Assembly: GCA_910589595.1 (NCBI GenBank)
Contig: CAJUTM010000003.1
Location: forward strand, 62,001-126,000
DNA from: an uncultured Eubacterium sp.
GTDB taxonomy: Bacteria > Bacillota > Clostridia > Lachnospirales > Lachnospiraceae
Direction: 5' to 3'
Length of the DNA: 64,000 nucleotides
A program made the translations under genes and the position numbers. The notes beneath the pieces are model-generated. The model did no database searches, was not told where the DNA came from, and was given only the letters and a program-made list of their open reading frames with translations. The stretch's first letter is position 1; each line of letters starts with the position of its first letter. Positions 36,233 to 43,629 of the stretch are shown one piece after another.

Positions 36233-37879
36233 ATGAACATTTGGAATATTATTAATCTATTTGGAGGCTTGGCCCTGTTTATTTTTGGAATGAACCTGAT
36301 GAGCGACGGTTTAAAATTAGTGGCCGGTTCTTATCTGAAAAAGATTTTGGAGAAACTTACGAAAAATCGGATAATAGCTATGATGGTAGGCGCTGGATTG
36401 ACGGCGCTTATACAGAGCTCTAACGCAATGTGCGTAATGGTAGTTGGTTTTGTGAACGCCGGCATGATGCAATTGGAGCGTTCCGTTGGCATATTGATGG
36501 GAGCGAAGATTGGTACGACGATTACGGGGCAGTTGATTGCTTTTAATATTTCCGAAGTTGCGCCTGTCATAGCGTTTGTCGGTGTGGTAGTGACGATGTT
36601 TGCCAAGAAGCCGAAGATTAAAAATGTAGGGCAGATTATAGCCAGTTTGGGCGTACTTTTTATCGGGCTGGGGGAAATGAGCAGCGCGATGAAGCCATTA
36701 GCTAACGAGGTGTGGTTTCAGGATATTTTGAATATGTTTTCGAATCCGATTTTATGTGTTTTCATCGGTATTGTATTTACCGTAATAATTCAGAGCGCAT
36801 CGGCTTCCGTCGGCGTTTTGCAGATGCTGGCGCTGAGCGGAGTAATGACATTTCCGGGGGCTTTTGCACAGGCGTTTTATATTATGCTTGGAATGAATAT
36901 CGGCGCCAGCGTAGCGCCGGCCCTTGCTTCCATCAGCGGGCGCAAGGACGCCAAGAGAGTCGCCTTTATCGTTATTTTGTTTGAGAGTATCGGAATGGTG
37001 TTCTTCCTGATTGCAACGACTATCTTCCCGCAGATTTTCGACTGGATACTGGCGACCTCTCCGGGAAATCCGACAAGACAGATTGCCAATGCCAATACGA
37101 TTTTTAATCTGGTAACGGTTTTGATGTTGTTGCCGTGCGGTAATTATTTAGTGCGAATCTCCCGACTGGTCATTTGCGGTGAAGATGAAAAAGAGACGCA
37201 GGCGCTTCATTATATTGATGAGTCCGGATATCAGTCAGGAACGGTATTGATAGGGCAGATTGATAAAGAAGTAGGCCGTATGTATGGGCTTGTGCGTGAC
37301 AATCTGGAAGCTGCGACCAAGTCGTACTTCGGCAAGATGAAGATGAGCAATGAACAGTTTGCTGAAAACGAAGCTGCTGTTGATTTCTTAAACAAAGAAA
37401 TTGTCGCAGCGCTGATTCGCACGAGTGAGATAGGCGTATCGGAAAAAGAGGCCAAACACACGGGAAATCTCTATCATATTGTAACCGATTTGGAGCGTAT
37501 CGGAGACCATGCGGAAAACGTCCTTGGATACCAAATCCAAATGAAAGAAAACGAACAGGTATTTTCGGATAAAGCCTTAAAACAATTGAAAGAACTGTCG
37601 CAGTCGGTTTATAAAATCTTTGACCTTTCGTGTGAACATTTCGGGAATCCGAGTGAGGAACTTTATTATGTCATATACAATATGGAAGATTCGATTGATA
37701 AGATGGTAGACAAAATGAGAGCTTCTAACACGAAACGGCTGAGCAAACATAAATGTGAAGCGACACAGGGATTGTATTTCAATGAAATTTTAGTTGATTT
37801 GGAACGTGTTGCCGACCATTCGCTCAATATTGCACAGGCGGCGAAAAAATATGAGATTTATAATGATGACGATGAATAG
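36233..37879 (+). CDS. Na/Pi cotransporter family protein with PhoU-like domain
   Basis: A 548-residue membrane protein. Residues 1-310 carry two NptA repeats, each with the QSS motif (GLTALIQSSNAMCVMVVGF near residue 60; VIIQSASASVGVLQML near residue 190) that forms the sodium-phosphate site. From about 345 to the end a helical PhoU-like domain is found (SYQSGTVLIGQIDKEVGRMYGLVRDNLEA... HTGNLYHIVTDLERIGDHAENVL; LVDLERVADHSLNIA), whose acidic repeats can bind metal. It may import phosphate or export it. AGAGGAACGG precedes the ATG. Single gene. Confidence 0.88.
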   Translation: MNIWNIINLFGGLALFIFGMNLMSDGLKLVAGSYLKKILEKLTKNRIIAMMVGAGLTALIQSSNAMCVMVVGFVNAGMMQLERSVGILMGAKIGTTITGQLIAFNISEVAPVIAFVGVVVTMFAKKPKIKNVGQIIASLGVLFIGLGEMSSAMKPLANEVWFQDILNMFSNPILCVFIGIVFTVIIQSASASVGVLQMLALSGVMTFPGAFAQAFYIMLGMNIGASVAPALASISGRKDAKRVAFIVILFESIGMVFFLIATTIFPQIFDWILATSPGNPTRQIANANTIFNLVTVLMLLPCGNYLVRISRLVICGEDEKETQALHYIDESGYQSGTVLIGQIDKEVGRMYGLVRDNLEAATKSYFGKMKMSNEQFAENEAAVDFLNKEIVAALIRTSEIGVSEKEAKHTGNLYHIVTDLERIGDHAENVLGYQIQMKENEQVFSDKALKQLKELSQSVYKIFDLSCEHFGNPSEELYYVIYNMEDSIDKMVDKMRASNTKRLSKHKCEATQGLYFNEILVDLERVADHSLNIAQAAKKYEIYNDDDE

Positions 37880-38002
37880 TCGTGCAAAAGGACAGGGATT
37901 AGATAGAATAGTTTATGTCGGCTGACATCTATTTGCTATATAATCATCTTATACTATAAACAATGAGAAAATGGGAAAATATTTTATAAGGGGGTTTTGT
38001 AC

Positions 38003-40630
38003 ATGAGACGTACATATCGCCGCGCAATAGCGGCAGCAGTAGCTTTGGGGATGCTTCTTTCACCGGTGGCTGTGCAGCAGGAAACGGCGGACGCGGCAGC
38101 GAAAGCGAAGGTATCTTCCGTGAAAGTAAAGAACGTGAAGAAAAAGAAACTGACTTTAGTAAAGGGAAAGACATTTACGTTAAAGACTAAGGTGACGGTA
38201 AAGCCGAACAAGGCAAAGTATAAAAAAGTCACCTATAAGTCATCGAAAAAGAAGATTGTCAGCGTCAGCAAAAAAGGAAAGCTGAAAGCCCTGAAAGAGG
38301 GTAAGGCAAAGATAACAATAAAATCCAAGATAAACAAGAAAAAGAAAGTTACGATTACCGTTACCGTAAAGTCGTCATCAGGTACGACGCAGACAAATGA
38401 TGACTGCAATCAGGCAACGCCAACACCGTCGTCTTCGCAGCAGCCGACGGAGTTTGCGACACCGACGCCGTCGGCTAAGGTCACAAATACGCCGACGCCG
38501 ACACCGGTACCGACGAAAGAGCCGGACGGAACGAGTACGTTAATGCGTAAGCCGTTTGCGGAGCAGGCAAGGGTAGGCAATACGCTTGCTGACGTGCCGA
38601 TTAAGAGCGGTTCCCTGATTGACAGCAATGGCAATCAAATTCCGGGCGCCTATGTATGGGAAGAGCCGACGACAGCGCTGATAAAAGAAGGTAAGACGAG
38701 CCATATGGCGAAGTTTGTTCCGACGGATAGCAAATATGCCAAAGTTGAGCATATTTCCCTTTCGGTGCGCACAATTAAAAATCAGGTAATCATCAAGAAA
38801 CCGACTGTCACCGCGATAGCGACAGGAAAGAAGCTGAGTTCTCTCACCCTCACCGGAGGAAGTGCCAAAGATGCGGACGGAAAAGCTGTATCCGGTAAGT
38901 TTAGCTGGGCAGATGGCGGCATATCGGTGAATAAACCGGGCAAAGCTTCTTATGCCGCTGTCTTTACACCGGACGACACTACGAAATACCGTAAACAGAT
39001 GATATATATAAAAGTAACGGCGACCGGAGAGGAAGTTCCGGACAATATTGAAAAGAAAACTCTTGATTTGTCCGGCGGTACGTGGAAGAACGCCGAAGCA
39101 TATGCCGGACAATGGGGAGGCAGTTTTTACAATCTGACATCTTATATTGCCGGTCTGGATATGAAAAAGTATACAAAGCTGACAGTAGAGGCGGATGCCT
39201 ATGATGCCAACCACAAGAAACTGACAGATACAAATCAGGGTTATATCGGCTTTAAACTGTCGAACCGTCAGGGCGATTGGTGGGGCTTTTCCGACGCTTA
39301 TGTGAACCGCAAAGCTACGTTGTCCACAGGAGGTTACGACGGTGGAGAACTGTATCTCGTAGTGCAGAATATGCAGGCTGCAGTAGCTTATATTGAAGTC
39401 ACTTCCATTACGTTAGAGACGGGAAGTCTGACGAATGTCAACGATGGCAGCAGCTTAAAACTTGCCTTTGGCGATATATTCGGTAAAGTCGGAAACTGTC
39501 TGTCCGGTTTTCAGGTGAACAACGGCGACGCCATGAGTTTCCTCAAATCCCAGTACAATTCCGTGACGATGGGCAATGAGACAAAACCGGATCATCTGCT
39601 TGGCGGCGCTCCGAACTTATCCAACAGCAATCCGCAGGGTTATGTAGATACGGCTACGTTTACGAACAAATATAGAGACAGTATGTATCCCCAGATTAAT
39701 TTGTCCTCTCTCGGGCAGTATATAGAGAATGCCTACAATAACGGCTTAAAGATGAGATTCCATGTGTTTGTATGGCATAAGCAGACGCCGAAGTGGTTCT
39801 TTAAGAAGAACTTTGATGAGAATCAGGGATGGGTTACTCCGGAAGTAATGAACGGCCGTCTGGAATACTATATCCGCAATGTTATGACATATGTGTACAC
39901 GTATCAGAAAGACGGTGTATATATGGGACGTGAAGTAATCGACAACTGGGATATGGTAAATGAGTATATGCATAATGACGATGACGACCACAAGAGCTAC
40001 TGGGATGAGGTTTATTATCCGGCTTATAAATTTGAAAAAGATAAACACAGCGGTATTCTCAATCCGGTGTACATTAAGCAGGCATTTGCTGTCGGCCACA
40101 GCGTTTTGGAAAAGTATAATCTGACGAATGAGGTCAGTCTCGTTTATAACGACTATAATACTTATATGGTGGCAGATGAAATCGTGCAGATGTTAAATTA
40201 CTGCAACACGAAAGATGAAATCAATCCGAATGCCGAGGTTATCTGCGACGGCGTCGGAACGCAAATGCACCTTGATGTAACTTTTCCCAATATAAGGTCA
40301 ATAGAAAATAATTGTATTAATAAGTTTATGGAGGCCGGCTTTGAGATTCAGGCAACCGAGATGGATATAACTGATTATTCGAAGACAGACTCTTCAAAAC
40401 AGACACAGTTTAAGAACTGGTATAATCTGCTGCTCCTGTTTATGATGAAGAAAGACAGCGGCGCTAAAATTACCGGAGTTGTCTGGTGGGGTCTGGGAGA
40501 TAATACTTCGTGGCGCAGCGACGGCACGCCATTGCTCTTCAGCACAAACTGGCAGGCAAAGGAACATTACTTTAATGTAATAGATGCGGCGTCATCATAT
40601 AGTGAGGGCGACACGGGAATGCAGCAATAA
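38003..40630 (+). CDS. Secreted multidomain GH10 endo-1,4-beta-xylanase
   Basis: An 875-residue exported enzyme. Signal peptide residues 1-34, then a very Lys-rich Big_2-like domain (KVKNVKKKKLTLVKGKTFTL... SSKKKIVSVSKKGKLKALKEGKAKITI), a Thr/Pro linker (TPTPSSSQ, TPTPTPVPT), two repeated Ig-like modules around residues 180-345, a beta-sandwich that could bind carbohydrate (350-490) and the C-terminal GH10 domain. The acid/base is E654 in NWDMVNEYM and the nucleophile is about E786 in QATEMDITDY. ATG 38003 has AAGGGGG 9 bases upstream. A second GH10 gene with the same Big_2-linker plan lies at 46813-48423 beyond the inserted element. Confidence 0.9.
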   Translation: MRRTYRRAIAAAVALGMLLSPVAVQQETADAAAKAKVSSVKVKNVKKKKLTLVKGKTFTLKTKVTVKPNKAKYKKVTYKSSKKKIVSVSKKGKLKALKEGKAKITIKSKINKKKKVTITVTVKSSSGTTQTNDDCNQATPTPSSSQQPTEFATPTPSAKVTNTPTPTPVPTKEPDGTSTLMRKPFAEQARVGNTLADVPIKSGSLIDSNGNQIPGAYVWEEPTTALIKEGKTSHMAKFVPTDSKYAKVEHISLSVRTIKNQVIIKKPTVTAIATGKKLSSLTLTGGSAKDADGKAVSGKFSWADGGISVNKPGKASYAAVFTPDDTTKYRKQMIYIKVTATGEEVPDNIEKKTLDLSGGTWKNAEAYAGQWGGSFYNLTSYIAGLDMKKYTKLTVEADAYDANHKKLTDTNQGYIGFKLSNRQGDWWGFSDAYVNRKATLSTGGYDGGELYLVVQNMQAAVAYIEVTSITLETGSLTNVNDGSSLKLAFGDIFGKVGNCLSGFQVNNGDAMSFLKSQYNSVTMGNETKPDHLLGGAPNLSNSNPQGYVDTATFTNKYRDSMYPQINLSSLGQYIENAYNNGLKMRFHVFVWHKQTPKWFFKKNFDENQGWVTPEVMNGRLEYYIRNVMTYVYTYQKDGVYMGREVIDNWDMVNEYMHNDDDDHKSYWDEVYYPAYKFEKDKHSGILNPVYIKQAFAVGHSVLEKYNLTNEVSLVYNDYNTYMVADEIVQMLNYCNTKDEINPNAEVICDGVGTQMHLDVTFPNIRSIENNCINKFMEAGFEIQATEMDITDYSKTDSSKQTQFKNWYNLLLLFMMKKDSGAKITGVVWWGLGDNTSWRSDGTPLLFSTNWQAKEHYFNVIDAASSYSEGDTGMQQ

Positions 40631-40659
40631 CACTAACGCGAAACATCATAGAGAGAAAT

Positions 40660-40688
40660 GAATAATCCCCCTATTTAGTGCATAGATT
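40660..40688 (+). promoter_or_regulatory. Sigma-E-like promoter of spoIIID
   Basis: GAATAAT (40660-40666), 14 bases, CATAGATT (40681-40688). Against the remembered Bacillus sigma-E consensus (KMATATT, 13-15 bases, CATAYAHT) this matches 6 of 7 and 7 of 8 positions. Transcription would start near 40695, leaving AGGGGG free to bind ribosomes. The promoter lies inside the terminator hairpin of the xylanase gene. Confidence 0.6.
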
Positions 40689-40716
40689 ATACAAACACTA
40701 AATCAGGGGGATTTTT
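40664..40716 (+). terminator. Terminator of the xylanase gene, overlapping the spoIIID leader
   Basis: AATCCCCCTATTTAGTG pairs with CACTAAATCAGGGGGATT (one bulge), then TTTTT, immediately followed by the GTG of spoIIID. Readthrough transcripts would sequester the AGGGGG ribosome site; transcripts from the internal promoter would not. Confidence 0.75.
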
Positions 40717-40884
40717 GTGAAAGAATATCATATGCATCGGACGCAGATTGAGGACAGGGCAGTGGCAATCGCCACCTATATTGTAGAAAATAATGCTACC
40801 GTACGTCAGGCAGCAGGACAGTTCGGGGTAAGCAAAAGCACCGTACATAAGGACGTAACAAAATGGAACGGCTGGGGGCAATAG
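40717..40884 (+). CDS. spoIIID: SpoIIID, 5' part of the interrupted gene
   Basis: Starting at GTG 40717 (AGGGGG 7 bases upstream), codons 1-48 read MKEYHMHRTQIEDRAVAIA...VSKSTVHKDVT, the N-terminal half of the mother-cell regulator SpoIIID with its helix-turn-helix (VRQAAGQFGVSKSTVHKDV). Homology then stops exactly at the end of the 21-bp repeat (40860). The frame runs seven more unrelated codons (KWNGWGQ) to a stop at 40884, so the present 55-residue product lacks the basic C-terminal helix needed for DNA binding. The other half, beginning with the same seven codons, is at 46499-46666. The gene is therefore intact only after the intervening element is removed. Confidence 0.9.
   Translation: MKEYHMHRTQIEDRAVAIATYIVENNATVRQAAGQFGVSKSTVHKDVTKWNGWGQ
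40840..40860 (+). repeat. attL: left copy of the 21-bp repeat
   Basis: Identical to 46499-46519. It encodes codons 42-48 of SpoIIID (TVHKDVT). The bases left of it belong to spoIIID; those right of it (40861 on) belong to the element and form one arm of the reconstructed attP (TAAGGACGTAACAAAAT, 40848-40864). Confidence 0.92.
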
Positions 40885-40976
40885 TGAAAAAGAAGTTGTT
40901 ATTTTAACAGGGGTTGTTTATAATGTAGTTACCAGAGAGGCGAGTTGTATTGTTAAAGATTAAGCGGGGTTATTCA

Positions 40977-41744
40977 ATGAAAAATATAGTTATAGCAGAG
41001 AACAGCAGAGGAATTCTCAACAGGAATCAAATCAAATACATCGTTATAGCAGCAATGCTTATTGACCACCTTGCGTGGCAATTTGTAGACAGCCAAAATA
41101 TTATATTAGGCGGTTTTATGCATGTTATCGGGCGATTGACAGCGCCGACTATGGCATATTTTGCAGCCGAAGGATATCTATATACGAGAAATGCCTCAAA
41201 ATATCAATTGAGGCTTATTTTATTTACACTTATTTCGTGGCCTCCTTATGTATTTTTTGAATTTGGATACTTTCCATTTTGCGGACAACAGGCAGGAATT
41301 GTGCAGAGTCTCATGCAGAGCGTGTTGTTTACATTGTTTTTGGGAGTAACGGCAATACGCATTTGGGAAAGCATAAAGATAAAGAGACCTGTGAAAGTTT
41401 TTCTTATAGTCTTGCTTTGTATCATATCGCTTATAGGCGATTGGATGTTTATGAATGTGTTGGGGGTATTGTTTTTATATGTGTTCAGGGAGAATCCAAA
41501 AAAGAAGTGGATTGCCTTTACGGCAGTTTATCTGATTCCCAACGCTATTATGGTTACAATTTCGGCTCTTATGGGAGGAAGCAGTGGCCTTGCCGGTTCA
41601 TGGTTCCTTCTCGGGGTAATATTGGTTCCGCCGCTGTTATATTTTGCGTATAACGGTAAGAGCGGAAGTAAAGCAACGATACATAAATGGTTGTTCTATG
41701 TGTTTTATCCGCTTCATCTTCTGATACTTGGGTTGTTGGCGTAA
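40977..41744 (+). CDS. TraX-family membrane protein
   Basis: A 255-residue integral membrane protein with about seven hydrophobic segments. The block RNQIKYIVIAAMLIDHLAWQF, then GRLTAPTMAYFAAEGYLYTRNASKYQLRL, is diagnostic of the TraX family, named after an F-pilin acetylase; many members are found outside plasmids and their role is unknown. The start ATG 40977 has a weak GCGGGG upstream; a TTG at 40950 is an alternative. It is the first gene inside the element, 93 bases past the spoIIID 5' fragment, with a terminator after it. There are no other transfer genes, so a conjugative role is unlikely. Confidence 0.82.
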   Translation: MKNIVIAENSRGILNRNQIKYIVIAAMLIDHLAWQFVDSQNIILGGFMHVIGRLTAPTMAYFAAEGYLYTRNASKYQLRLILFTLISWPPYVFFEFGYFPFCGQQAGIVQSLMQSVLFTLFLGVTAIRIWESIKIKRPVKVFLIVLLCIISLIGDWMFMNVLGVLFLYVFRENPKKKWIAFTAVYLIPNAIMVTISALMGGSSGLAGSWFLLGVILVPPLLYFAYNGKSGSKATIHKWLFYVFYPLHLLILGLLA

Positions 41745-41969
41745 TAAGAAAAAATAATTTTTTATGTTTTTTATCCAGACAGAGTAAGGACGATAAAATA
41801 CAGAAGCCTGCGGCAAGTCAGGCATCCGTATTTTTTCGTATAAGAATTTTTTTAAAACCAGATTCACATATTGGGAGAATGACCTGTCATCCTCTTCCGC
41901 CAGTGTCCGTATTCTATCAACTATCTCTGTGTCAAGCGTGATACTTACTTTGGTTTTTAATGGTTTCAT
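41637..41969 (-). CDS. Ribbon-helix-helix (CopG/Arc-type) protein
   Basis: The first 46 residues (MKPLKTKVSITLDTEIVDRIRTLAEEDDRSFSQYVNLVLKKFL) form a typical ribbon-helix-helix DNA-binding domain, as in CopG, Arc and many antitoxins. The frame then continues for about 64 residues through the TraX terminator and the 3' end of TraX on the other strand, and that tail looks non-native, so the gene has probably lost its stop. AAAGGAGTCAGTT precedes the ATG. Possible roles are repressor of the element or orphan antitoxin; no toxin gene adjoins it. Confidence 0.65.
   Translation of the reverse strand: MKPLKTKVSITLDTEIVDRIRTLAEEDDRSFSQYVNLVLKKFLYEKIRMPDLPQASVFYRPYSVWIKNIKNYFFLLRQQPKYQKMKRIKHIEQPFMYRCFTSALTVIRKI
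41796..41837 (+). terminator. Terminator after the TraX-like gene
   Basis: GCCTG (41806-41810) pairs with CAGGC, extended by ATAC/GTAT with small bulges, followed by TTTTTT. It lies under the tail of the oppositely oriented ribbon-helix-helix frame. Confidence 0.65.
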
Positions 41970-42237
41970 AACTGACTCCTTTTTGTATAAAATATAGCAT
42001 GAGGAAGCTTTTTATATTGACTTATCGCTTAAAGTAGTATTTGTTATATACGCCATAAATATTTTGCTTTGAAATCAAAGAAAAAAGGAGGAAAGAGCAA
42101 GAAGCATCTGACAAAAAGTGGATGCCGGCAATGGTTGTGTCTGCGCTGTGACACAAACATTTTGTCAATGTACCGTCCGGCGTAGTTGGATGTGCGGAAC
42201 AGAGTTATTAGAAGACAGTGCAGAAATGAGGTAGACT

Positions 42238-43042
42238 ATGAGAATAAATCGCAAATTGGTAGTATGGTTATTGACTTTTGCCCTGTTGGCAGGGATACAT
42301 CCGGCCATGGGCGTTTCAGCGGCAAAAAAGGTCACGTTGAGTAATAAAAAAATAACGATTACAAAGGGCAAATAATAATAAATTAACCAGTTTGGATTTA
42401 ACAAATAATTCAAAACTGAACGCTCTGGAATATGATGCTGGTGTTACTATCATAGGGTATAACGTGGAAAGTAATAAAAATGAACAGGATGTAGCAGCGT
42501 TAAAGGCATTGATAGCAGAACAACGGGAACGCGGGGCAACGGTAAGCGAGGATATCGGTAACTCAGATGAATATTGGTGGAACGATGGTAGATTGATGTC
42601 TATAAACTGGTCTGAGAAAAATTTATCCGGTGACTTGGATATAAGCGGAGTTACGTCGTTGACAGGGTTAAATTGTAGTAAAAACCAACTAAGCAGTCTG
42701 GATGTGCGCAATAATACATCGCTGTGTCGTTTACATTGTGATGATAATCAATTAAGTAATCTGGATGTAAGTAATAACACGTCGCTGACAAGTTTATGGT
42801 GCGCAGGAAACCAATTAACCTGTTTGGATGTAAGTAATAATACGTTGCTCGAAAGCTTAGAGTGTAGTGAAAACCAATTAAGTAGTTTGGATGTAAGTAA
42901 GAATACATTGCTGAGCCAGTTAATGTGTAGTGAAAACCAACTAACCAGTCTGGATTTGACAAATAACACCGAAATGGAATACTTATACTGTGATAGTGAT
43001 GTCACTGTCACAGGTCACGACCCGAGAGTTGTTTCGAACTGA
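42238..43042 (+). pseudogene. Broken secreted leucine-rich-repeat protein
   Basis: ATG 42238 (GAGG upstream) opens a signal peptide (RKLVVWLLTFALLAGIHPAM...VSA) and the first strand of a Big_2-like domain (KKVTLSNKKITITKGK), then stops at 42375. Immediately after, another frame from about 42377 to the stop at 43042 encodes LRR units (LTSLDLTNNSKLNALEYD, then five 21-residue units of the form NQLxxLDVSNNTxLxxLxCSE). The two frames do not join, so the middle of a larger surface protein was lost by deletion and frameshift. Surface LRR proteins of gut bacteria mediate adhesion or interactions. Probably a dead remnant carried in the element. Confidence 0.75.
42683..42997 (+). repeat. Five tandem 63-bp LRR units
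   Basis: Units start at 42683, 42746, 42809, 42872 and 42935. Each encodes 21 residues of the pattern NQL(S/T)xLDVxxNTxLxxLxC. These coding repeats can be mistaken for a repeat array but have no spacers. Confidence 0.85.
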
Positions 43043-43069
43043 ATTGTAATTTCTCCATGTTAAAAGTAG

Positions 43070-43100
43070 CAGGTTTGTGCTGTCGCACAAACCTGTATTT
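43070..43100 (+). terminator. Terminator after the LRR remnant
   Basis: CAGGTTTGTGC (43070-43080) pairs perfectly with GCACAAACCTG (43085-43095) around TGTC, followed by TATTTG. Confidence 0.8.
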
Positions 43101-43183
43101 GCTATATTGATAAAAAAGGTAAACTATCTCATTTTTTAATCTGCTATTTGTGGCGCTTCGGAATGGAAGATAGCAGCAACGGG

Positions 43184-43240
43184 TAATAACTTGTCCATCG
43201 TTTTCATACACATGAAATAAAAAACAGGAAAGGATGGGCG
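43184..43240 (+). promoter_or_regulatory. Sigma-E-like promoter, first copy of a duplicated leader
   Basis: TAATAAC (43184-43190), 14 bases, CATACACA (43205-43212), then AGGAAAGG before the small ORF at 43242. The segment 43184-43240 is repeated with few changes at 43568-43620, before the recombinase. The -35/-10 pair matches 5 of 7 and 7 of 8 remembered sigma-E consensus bases. Confidence 0.55.
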
Positions 43241-43241
43241 C

Positions 43242-43400
43242 ATGGAAAAGAATAAAAAAAATTTGAATTTTCGCTTTCATAATCCAAATCCTGCGGGAGT
43301 TATGGAAAAGGCAATAGAACAGTTACTGATAGATAACGGCATAGAGAAATTACATACGGAATATTTAAACTTTATTTGCAACAGGGATGAAGACAGATAA
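43242..43400 (+). CDS. Small protein upstream of the recombinase, unknown function
   Basis: A 52-residue frame with a good ribosome site (AGGAAAGGATG about 9 bases upstream). The product starts MEKNKKNLNFRFHNPNP and continues AGVMEKAIEQLLIDNGIEKL, a charged amphipathic helical stretch. I do not recognise a family. Its position between a sigma-E-like promoter and the recombinase makes it a candidate recombination directionality factor, as such factors are small, basic and encoded next to large serine recombinases. It overlaps the next frame by 14 bases, so the two may be coupled, or may be parts of one frameshifted protein. Confidence 0.5.
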   Translation: MEKNKKNLNFRFHNPNPAGVMEKAIEQLLIDNGIEKLHTEYLNFICNRDEDR

Positions 43401-43599
43401 GGCAATCGCGGCGACTTTTATTAATATGACTTACAGGCAGGTGATTATGAAAAGAGGTATTCCCTTTTCCATTGACCTGCCTGCAGAAATCAAAACGCTT
43501 GATACTATAGCACAGATGGAGGAAATAAGAGATTATATTGCGAATGGACTCATCCACAAAGCTCATGTAATAACTTGTCCGTTTTTTTCATACACATGA
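43387..43599 (+). CDS. Second small protein upstream of the recombinase, unknown
   Basis: A 70-residue frame, MKTDKAIAATFINMTYRQVI..., overlapping the previous one by 14 bases. ATG 43387 has no ribosome site of its own; ATG 43447 (MKRGIPFSIDLPAEIKTL) has GCAGGTG 6 bases upstream and would give about 50 residues. No known domain recognised; the end (VITCPFFSYT) is encoded by the duplicated promoter segment. Whether this is a real gene or the tail of a frameshifted one is open. The product could serve as a regulator of the recombinase. Confidence 0.4.
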   Translation: MKTDKAIAATFINMTYRQVIMKRGIPFSIDLPAEIKTLDTIAQMEEIRDYIANGLIHKAHVITCPFFSYT

Positions 43600-43620
43600 A
43601 AATAGAAAGCGGAAAGGGCG
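43568..43620 (+). promoter_or_regulatory. Sigma-E-like promoter of the recombinase, second leader copy
   Basis: TAATAAC (43568-43574), 14 bases, CATACACA (43589-43596), the same spacing as the copy at 43184. Transcription would begin near 43603, about 27 bases before the recombinase ATG. The duplicated leader (about 55 bases) includes AAAATAGAAAGCGGAAAGGG-like ribosome-site sequence. Confidence 0.6.
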
Positions 43621-43629
43621 GTCAATGTT

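Noticed and set aside
42683..42997. Regular 63-bp repeats that could look like a CRISPR or satellite array
   Set aside because: They are tandem coding LRR units in one frame, without spacers, and no cas genes are present.
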